Below are positions 6,831-10,988 of a stretch of DNA of 10,988 bases, one piece after another. The first letter of the stretch is position 1, and every line of letters starts with the position of its first letter. The stretch lies in NCBI GenBank assembly GCA_046542845.1, contig JBKHAN010000073.1, positions 1 through 10,988 on the forward strand, given 5' to 3'. Under the pieces are notes generated by a model. It had not been told where the DNA came from. It saw nothing but the letters and a program-made list of their open reading frames with translations, and ran no database searches. The stretch comes from SKKC01 sp046542845. Its GTDB lineage: Bacteria > Spirochaetota > Spirochaetia > DSM-27196 > SKKC01. Both the position numbers and the translations under genes were made by a program.

Positions 6831-9374
6831 CTAAAACCCGAGCTCAAGCTGATCGTCGAGCGGGTGAAGCGCCGACAGACTCCGCCCGCCCGGTGGGTTT
6901 CCGGACACAAGCGAATCACCGAAGTCGGCAGCCTCGGCTACGCTGTCCCAGATGGGGCGTAGCTGATGCTCTACGTAATGTGCGTAGTCTATGGCAGACT
7001 GATGAGCATCCACCGGCTCGGGTCCGGCCACCGTCATAAGGTACGAGATACGCCCTCGACGTCGGGTCCAGCCCGCCGCGCGTGCCGCTCTGACCTGAGG
7101 CGGGGCCGCGTGCTCGTACTCCTCCGCAGGGCGGCGTAGCATCTTGTGATACACGAGCTCTGCGTCCAGATCGCCCCGTGTGAGTGCGGCAAACAGTCCG
7201 CGAACGTAGGCATCGATCGCTTCAGCGGACGCGTCCGTAAACACGAGCTCAAGCAGCTCGGTTTGAAATCGCTTCGCAAGGGCCGTGTAGTCGCTTCGCG
7301 CCGCCTCCATACCCTTGATCTGCACCGCCCCGGTCACCGCCTCGCGCCCGGCGTAGCCTTTGGCCCGCCCGCGAACCGGCTCCTTGTCGGCACCGGTATG
7401 CTCCCGCCGTCCGCCTCCTCGAAGCCGCGGCAGGAGAAATCGCCTGTATATCGTATCACTTCGTATCTCGATGAATGACTCCACCCCATACTCTGCGTCA
7501 ATTTTGGCAGAGAGTTCCGCGTTGAGCTCTGCGGCGAGCCGGTCCGCTACCGCACTGCGGTCCTCGCCTCCCGCGTACACGAAAACCGAATCGGTGTCGC
7601 CGTAGAGAACCCGAAATCCGCGAGCCTCAAACCAGTCACGCGCAAAGAGCAGACAGAGCTTTCCGAACCCGGTGATCGCACCGGCGAGTGCGCTGTGCCC
7701 GTACAGACAGTTCCCCGACCCGAGAACGCCGTAGAAGGAGTTCATGAGAATCTTGTATACGAAGGCAGCCGCAGTATCGTTCGCGGCGATCGCCCGCGTA
7801 CGAGCCTCGAAGTAAGCGGCAAGGAGCGTCGGGAGTATCCCCGGCTCGCGCGAGAAGGACGCGCCGTTCGGTGCCGTTACCGCTGTCGAATCCGGACTGT
7901 TTGGAAAGTCACCGGCCACCGTCGGGGCTTCATCATCACCCGGATGATCTAAAGGATGAACCAGGCGTTGGGTCGTTCGAACCGCGGTCTGCGGAGTACG
8001 GGCGAATACCAGCGGGTCGATGTTGAACGTCCGCATGATCGAGGGATACAGACTGCGAAAATCGAAGACGAGCACGTTGGCAAAGAGGCCGGGTACGGGG
8101 TCGAGCACGGTACCTCCGGCAGCCCCGGTGACCGCACCCGCAGCAATGCTCGTGCGAGGTGGAACGACGCGGCGGCGAATGAGCTCGAGTGCGTAGATGC
8201 GCTCGAAGGCGGGAATGCTTGTCCACGCGTAGTCGAAGTTCATGCCCGTCAGGCACGCGCGAATCAGCGTAAGCTCGTCGAGCTGCATCCTGGCGAGTAT
8301 GTCGATGACCAGTTGCGAGTCTTCGAGGCAGTACGCACAGAAGGCCTGCGGGTCTTCCCGCTGAAGCCGCTCAAGTTCGGCCATCTTCGCGCCGCCTCCC
8401 GCTGCGATGTGCTTGCCCCGCCCGAGTACCTCCTGCGCCACCGTCTCGAGCCTGAGGTCGGGAAAGCTGCGACCCGTACCTCGTACAATGCGCATCGCGT
8501 CGACTACCTGTCGCCCGGGAACGACCACGCGGGTACGACCGGCGCGACGGTCGCCTGAATGAGCAGCGTCGCCTTCGCCGTCACGACGCCCGGGAGCCGG
8601 TCGCCGCACCTCGGCCACCTCGTCGTCTGCCCGGCTGATATCAAACGGCAGGTCGTGCGCGGCGAGACGTCTTGCAAGCACAGGAAAATCGAAGTCGATG
8701 ATGTTCCAACCGGTCAGAATGTCGGGGTCCCAGTCCCGTAAGAGGTCGCAAAAGCCGCCGAGGAGTGCGGCCTCGCTTGTGTATTCACGGACCTCGGCAC
8801 CGCGAATGACGACGCTCGGGTGCGAGACATCGTGTCCGCTATCCGACGTATCACCCGCTCGCACATGCAGCACCGCGCGGCGATCCCCGCTCACGAGCGA
8901 TACGGCTGTTACTCGCTGCTCGCGGTCGGTTTCCAGGTCAAAGGCGAGCCATACGACTTCGGGGCGGTGGTCGGACGCGGCAATGTCGGGGTTCTGAAAA
9001 ACACAATCAACACGCTTCCCCGGACTGCTCGCTCCCGTGATCTGCACGGGGCCCTTAATGCCTGCGAAGAGCAGAAACTCCTCGGCTGCGCCGAATCCGG
9101 TCTGCACGGGAGCGGGCGGACCACCTCGCAGCGGCGCGCCCGGTCGCGTCGACACCGTGCGTAGCGGCGCACCGTCGAAGGTCTGCCAGTGGTCTGCGAT
9201 TCGCTCTTCGTCGAGCGCCTGATTCTCAAACGGCTGGGTGCCCTCGAGGAAGCGACGCCGTTCGGGCAGAGGCGAAATAATCGCGAAACTCCGGCCGTCT
9301 GAGAGCCGCCCCGCCATGCGAAGCCGGCGACCACGAGTCCAGACGTGAACCAGGTAGGCGGAATGAGACGTCAT
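6831..9374 (-). CDS. polB: DNA polymerase II (family B, with 3'-5' proofreading exonuclease)
   Basis: This 847-residue enzyme extends DNA, with known roles in restart and bypass at damaged forks. All active-site motifs are intact. Exonuclease: D146-L-E148 (Exo I), N224 with D229 (Exo II), and Y348-x-x-x-D352 (Exo III). Polymerase: DFRSLYPSI at 438-446 (motif A), KILMNSFYG at 541-549 (motif B), and YGDTDS at 591-596 (motif C). A KxY-like KGYAG follows at 672. The thumb region (KGMEAARSDYTALAKRFQTE, 688-707; LVYHKMLRRPAEEY, 740-753) closely follows E. coli Pol II as I know it. The C-terminus ends QLELGF, equivalent to the clamp-binding QLGLF tail of E. coli Pol II. The protein is about 60 residues longer than E. 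coli Pol II, mainly in polar loops around 250-285 and 456-506. The ATG at 9374 begins the first recognisable strand; no Shine-Dalgarno is seen. The gene is GC-richer than the sugar operon beside it. Confidence 0.96.
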   Translation of the reverse strand: MTSHSAYLVHVWTRGRRLRMAGRLSDGRSFAIISPLPERRRFLEGTQPFENQALDEERIADHWQTFDGAPLRTVSTRPGAPLRGGPPAPVQTGFGAAEEFLLFAGIKGPVQITGASSPGKRVDCVFQNPDIAASDHRPEVVWLAFDLETDREQRVTAVSLVSGDRRAVLHVRAGDTSDSGHDVSHPSVVIRGAEVREYTSEAALLGGFCDLLRDWDPDILTGWNIIDFDFPVLARRLAAHDLPFDISRADDEVAEVRRPAPGRRDGEGDAAHSGDRRAGRTRVVVPGRQVVDAMRIVRGTGRSFPDLRLETVAQEVLGRGKHIAAGGGAKMAELERLQREDPQAFCAYCLEDSQLVIDILARMQLDELTLIRACLTGMNFDYAWTSIPAFERIYALELIRRRVVPPRTSIAAGAVTGAAGGTVLDPVPGLFANVLVFDFRSLYPSIMRTFNIDPLVFARTPQTAVRTTQRLVHPLDHPGDDEAPTVAGDFPNSPDSTAVTAPNGASFSREPGILPTLLAAYFEARTRAIAANDTAAAFVYKILMNSFYGVLGSGNCLYGHSALAGAITGFGKLCLLFARDWFEARGFRVLYGDTDSVFVYAGGEDRSAVADRLAAELNAELSAKIDAEYGVESFIEIRSDTIYRRFLLPRLRGGGRREHTGADKEPVRGRAKGYAGREAVTGAVQIKGMEAARSDYTALAKRFQTELLELVFTDASAEAIDAYVRGLFAALTRGDLDAELVYHKMLRRPAEEYEHAAPPQVRAARAAGWTRRRGRISYLMTVAGPEPVDAHQSAIDYAHYVEHQLRPIWDSVAEAADFGDSLVSGNPPGGRSLSALHPLDDQLELGF

Positions 9375-9382
9375 GAGTCGCC

Positions 9383-9388
9383 ATTGTA
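9383..9388 (-). promoter_or_regulatory. -10-like TACAAT just upstream of polB
   Basis: TACAAT on the minus strand matches the -10 consensus at five of six positions and ends only 8 nt before the polB ATG. The -35 position carries a T-rich stretch rather than TTGACA. If it is functional the transcript would be almost leaderless. I saw no LexA-type site (neither a CTGT-N8-ACAG nor a GAAC-N4-GTTC palindrome) in the gap at 9375-9527, so SOS control of the kind known for E. coli polB is not supported by eye. Confidence 0.3.
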
Positions 9389-9472
9389 CATCGGGAACTA
9401 CACAAAAAACTGCCCGCCCCAGCCTTTTACCACCCTTACAGAGGGCTTTAAATCCTCATACTCTTTTGCTAA

Positions 9473-9490
9473 TAGGTAATATATTACCTA
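9473..9490. promoter_or_regulatory. 18-bp perfect palindrome, probable MarR-family operator
   Basis: TAGGTAATATATTACCTA is its own reverse complement. It lies 38 nt upstream of the first gene of a two-gene operon whose second gene encodes a MarR-family regulator, and it includes a -10-like TATATT (9480-9485). MarR dimers bind AT-rich palindromes of about 16-20 bp and usually repress their own operon by covering the promoter. The site is between divergent genes, so polB could also be affected, though it is about 100 bp from the polB start. Binding by this particular regulator is inferred. Confidence 0.6.
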
Positions 9491-9515
9491 CATACCGTTA
9501 ACCCGGATGCGACAC

Positions 9516-9520
9516 AGGAG
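9516..9520 (+). promoter_or_regulatory. Shine-Dalgarno (AGGAG) deciding the start of the DUF6544-like gene
   Basis: AGGAG ends 7 nt before the ATG at 9528. An in-frame ATG at 9507 lies upstream of this site and has no ribosome site of its own; it would also put seven polar and basic residues before the membrane anchor. The ATG at 9528 is therefore preferred. Confidence 0.7.
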
Positions 9521-9527
9521 AATACCT

Positions 9528-10385
9528 ATGTGGTGGAAAATTGGAATTGGGATACTCGCGAGCTTCGGACTGCTCTTCGCAGCTGCAGCCATCTACGGAA
9601 TGCACCGCTGGCAGCAAGGCACACGCGACATGAGAGCCACCCTCGAGGCGCACAGAAACACCCCTTCGGTGCCTTCGTACGATCCTGCCGAACTCGCCTC
9701 CGTCCCCGAGCCGGTACGCAGGTACTTCGAGACCGCGCTCACCCCGGGTCAGGCGATCATTACCGCGGCAGATATCGAGCATGAAGGGACCTTCGACATG
9801 GGCGAAGAAACAAAGCGATGGCGACCCTTCACTTCGACCCAGCGCGTCATCACCACCCGCCCCGGTTTCGACTGGGACGGCCGCATTTCGATGGCACCCG
9901 GCCTCCGAGCCCATGTACACGACGCGTACATCGCCGGTGAAGGGATTCTCCACGCGTCGCTCCTCGGCCTCGTGACCGTTGCCGACATGCGTGATACACC
10001 CGAAATGGCGAGGGGTGAGTTCATGCGGTTTTTCGCAGAATCGGCCTGGTATCCGACGGCGCTTCTTCCGAGTCAGGGGGTCGAGTGGCAGGCAGTCGAC
10101 GACCGGAGTGCACAGGCAACCATGCGAGACGGTGAACTCGCAGTGACCCTGCTATTTCGTTTTCGGGAAGACGGGCTTATCGATACCGTGTACGCTGACT
10201 CGCGCGAACGCGTCGCCGGGGAGACAACCGAGCTCCGTCCCTGGGAAGGGCGGTTCTTTGACTATCAGGAGTTCGATGGAATGATGATTCCCATGCAGGG
10301 CGAGGTCTCCTGGATATTCGAGGACGGGCACAGGCCATACTGGCGCGGCACAACCACGCACATCCGCTACCGGACAGCCCGGTGA
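9528..10385 (+). CDS. membrane-anchored protein of unknown function (DUF6544-like)
   Basis: The protein has 285 residues: an N-terminal membrane anchor at about 4-24 and then a globular domain probably outside the inner membrane. I recognise the pattern of a conserved uncharacterised family that I recall as DUF6544; the number is from memory. Conserved-looking elements are VPEPVRRYFETAL (59-71), AGEGILHASLLGLVTVAD (136-153), RGEFMRFFAESAWYPTALLP (162-181), VEWQAVDD (185-192), a PW in the strand region near 228, and PYWRG (270-274) near the end. The overall feel is a beta-rich lipid- or ligand-binding fold, but that is a guess and no catalytic motif is obvious. The stop overlaps the GTG start of the MarR regulator, so the two are made from one message, and a palindromic operator sits upstream. 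A link to membrane or envelope stress would fit but is not shown. Confidence 0.75.
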   Translation: MWWKIGIGILASFGLLFAAAAIYGMHRWQQGTRDMRATLEAHRNTPSVPSYDPAELASVPEPVRRYFETALTPGQAIITAADIEHEGTFDMGEETKRWRPFTSTQRVITTRPGFDWDGRISMAPGLRAHVHDAYIAGEGILHASLLGLVTVADMRDTPEMARGEFMRFFAESAWYPTALLPSQGVEWQAVDDRSAQATMRDGELAVTLLFRFREDGLIDTVYADSRERVAGETTELRPWEGRFFDYQEFDGMMIPMQGEVSWIFEDGHRPYWRGTTTHIRYRTAR

Positions 10386-10849
10386 GTGCGCCTAGCTACG
10401 ACCCCGGCCGCATAATGCGCGAGGTGTTTCAGCTCGCGCGGTACTGGGAGGGCATCCTCGACTCCGGGTTGCGTGAAACGGGCATCACGGCGAAGCAACT
10501 TTTTCTCGTGAGTCTGCTCGAACGCGAGTTCGACGGTACCGCCCCGGTCTCTGTGATCGCGAATGCGATGCTCACGAGCCATCAGAACATCATGCAGATG
10601 GCCAGGGCACTGGAGCGCCACGGTTTCGTAGCCATTACCCGCGACACGGCCGACCGGCGCACGCGCCTGGTTTCCCTGACCGACGAACACCGCAGGTTCT
10701 GGCGCGCTCGCGCTCCGCACGACAGCGAGGCGCTGAAGGCGATCTTCGCGGAAGTCCCGGCTGCGCGATGGCAGGAGTTTCAGGAACTGCTCGACGAGGT
10801 TCTACCCCTCGCGGCTGCCCGGTACCGCGAGCGCTCCGGGGATATTTGA
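10382..10849 (+). CDS. MarR-family transcriptional regulator
   Basis: The 155-residue protein has the size and layout of a MarR dimeric repressor: N-terminal dimerisation helix (about 8-30), winged helix-turn-helix (about 37-100) and C-terminal dimerisation helices (about 105-150). The helix-turn-helix is at about 55-80 (SVIANAMLTSHQNIMQMARA), and the wing carries the family signature RDTADRRTRLVSLT (87-100). The gene starts with GTG inside the last codons of the DUF6544-like gene, a 4-nt overlap with no real Shine-Dalgarno, so it should be translated by coupling. MarR proteins usually repress their own operon until a small, often phenolic or lipophilic, ligand is bound; the 18-bp palindrome at 9473-9490 is the likely site. 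The later ATG at 10415 would cut the first helix and is less likely. Confidence 0.88.
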   Translation: MSAPSYDPGRIMREVFQLARYWEGILDSGLRETGITAKQLFLVSLLEREFDGTAPVSVIANAMLTSHQNIMQMARALERHGFVAITRDTADRRTRLVSLTDEHRRFWRARAPHDSEALKAIFAEVPAARWQEFQELLDEVLPLAAARYRERSGDI

Positions 10850-10862
10850 CCTCGTTGAGGTC
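10848..10862. repeat. short perfect inverted repeat over the marR stop
   Basis: GACCTC (10848-10853), GTT, GAGGTC (10857-10862) forms a 6-bp stem with a 3-nt loop, overlapping the stop codon of the MarR gene and ending 19 nt before the next ATG. No T-run follows, so it is not a typical terminator. It could be a weak attenuator, an operator half-pair or chance. Confidence 0.35.
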
Positions 10863-10881
10863 GGGCGGGTAGGCTTCTTCC

Positions 10882-10988
10882 ATGGAACTCACATTCGCTA
10901 CACCGGCCCTGCTCTTTCCGGCGGTTTCGCTTCTGTTTCTTTCCTACACGAACCGTTTTCTTTCCTACGCCAACCTGGTCCGCGGACT
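10882..10988 (+). CDS. DUF2721-like membrane protein, N-terminal fragment (runs off the right edge)
   Basis: From the ATG at 10882 the 35 visible residues begin MELTFATPALLFPAVSLLFL and continue SYTNRFLSYANLVR. This is the opening of the DUF2721 family as I know it: a TPALLF motif, a membrane helix, then a (A/S)YTNRFL motif. These are small inner-membrane proteins of unknown function with three or so helices, normally about 130-150 residues. The gap to the MarR gene is only 32 bp in the same direction, so it may be a third member of the operon, although an inverted repeat lies between and no clear Shine-Dalgarno is visible. Confidence 0.7.
   Translation, partial: MELTFATPALLFPAVSLLFLSYTNRFLSYANLVRG

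Noticed and set aside
6753..6962. Small plus-strand frame beginning after the second permease gene
   Set aside because: It starts with TTG without a ribosome site, overlaps the 3' end of polB on the other strand and has no recognisable product.
7956..8558. Open frame of 200 codons opposite polB
   Set aside because: It lies inside polB over the Exo III and motif A coding region, has charge-rich random-looking composition and no start context.
9430..9455. Small hairpin CCCTtacagAGGG as a terminator
   Set aside because: It has only four paired bases, lies upstream of both divergent genes where no transcript needs to end, and has only a short T-run.
9375..9527. LexA/SOS box for polB
   Set aside because: CTGCCCGCCCCAG near 9411 has CTG and CAG arms with the wrong spacing (7 nt instead of 10), and no GAAC-N4-GTTC was found.
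10382..10420. Shared PSYDP motif in the MarR N-terminus and the DUF6544-like protein, suggesting a duplicated segment
   Set aside because: The identity is only five residues, the flanking residues differ and the codons do not support recent duplication.
1..10988. CRISPR arrays, tRNA genes, insertion sequences, phage genes
   Set aside because: No regularly spaced repeats, no cloverleaf-like sequence noticed, no transposase or integrase signature, and almost all of the window is accounted for by chromosomal genes.

Overview
The window looks like ordinary chromosomal sequence from a moderately GC-rich diderm bacterium, most likely a free-living member of the Spirochaetia (Spirochaeta/Alkalispirochaeta type). 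The reasons are a membrane-anchored AraC-family regulator next to a LplA/YtcQ-type sugar ABC transporter, a solute-binding protein with a hydrophobic leader ending in Gly-Gly-Gly-Gln and no cysteine anywhere, and a proteobacterial-style DNA polymerase II. The taxon is inferred; there is no rRNA or other phylogenetic marker here. I see no tRNA, rRNA, CRISPR array, insertion sequence or prophage gene.

Left edge (1-606, minus strand): the first 34 codons of a MNT-type nucleotidyltransferase lie downstream of, and overlap by 4 nt, a complete GNAT acetyltransferase gene.

Centre (769-6726, plus strand): a sugar-uptake locus. It has a 753-residue one-component sensor/regulator (two membrane segments, extracytoplasmic sensor, degenerate cytoplasmic domain, C-terminal AraC HTH), then a solute-binding protein and two six-helix permeases. 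The transporter genes have their own promoter region, in which two near-identical 12-bp repeats sit 20 bp apart just upstream of a -10-like TAGAAT, as expected for an AraC-family activator site. A perfect 11-bp hairpin separates the binding-protein gene from the permease genes and probably sets their expression ratio. No ATPase and no glycoside hydrolase gene is present, so the importer probably uses a shared MsmX/UgpC-type ATPase encoded elsewhere. The substrate cannot be read from the sequence, but related systems carry oligosaccharides.

Right (6831-9374, minus strand): a complete, visibly GC-richer polB gene (DNA polymerase II, family B). All three exonuclease motifs, all three polymerase motifs and a C-terminal clamp-binding peptide are present. 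It converges on the transporter operon.

Right edge (9528-10988, plus strand): divergent from polB is a two-gene operon encoding a membrane-anchored DUF6544-like protein and a MarR-family regulator, joined by a 4-nt GTGA overlap. An 18-bp perfect palindrome upstream is a good candidate for the MarR operator. The window ends inside the start of a DUF2721-like membrane protein gene.

I did not find a convincing new biological system. The best leads are regulatory: the direct-repeat operator, the intercistronic hairpin and the MarR-type palindrome.
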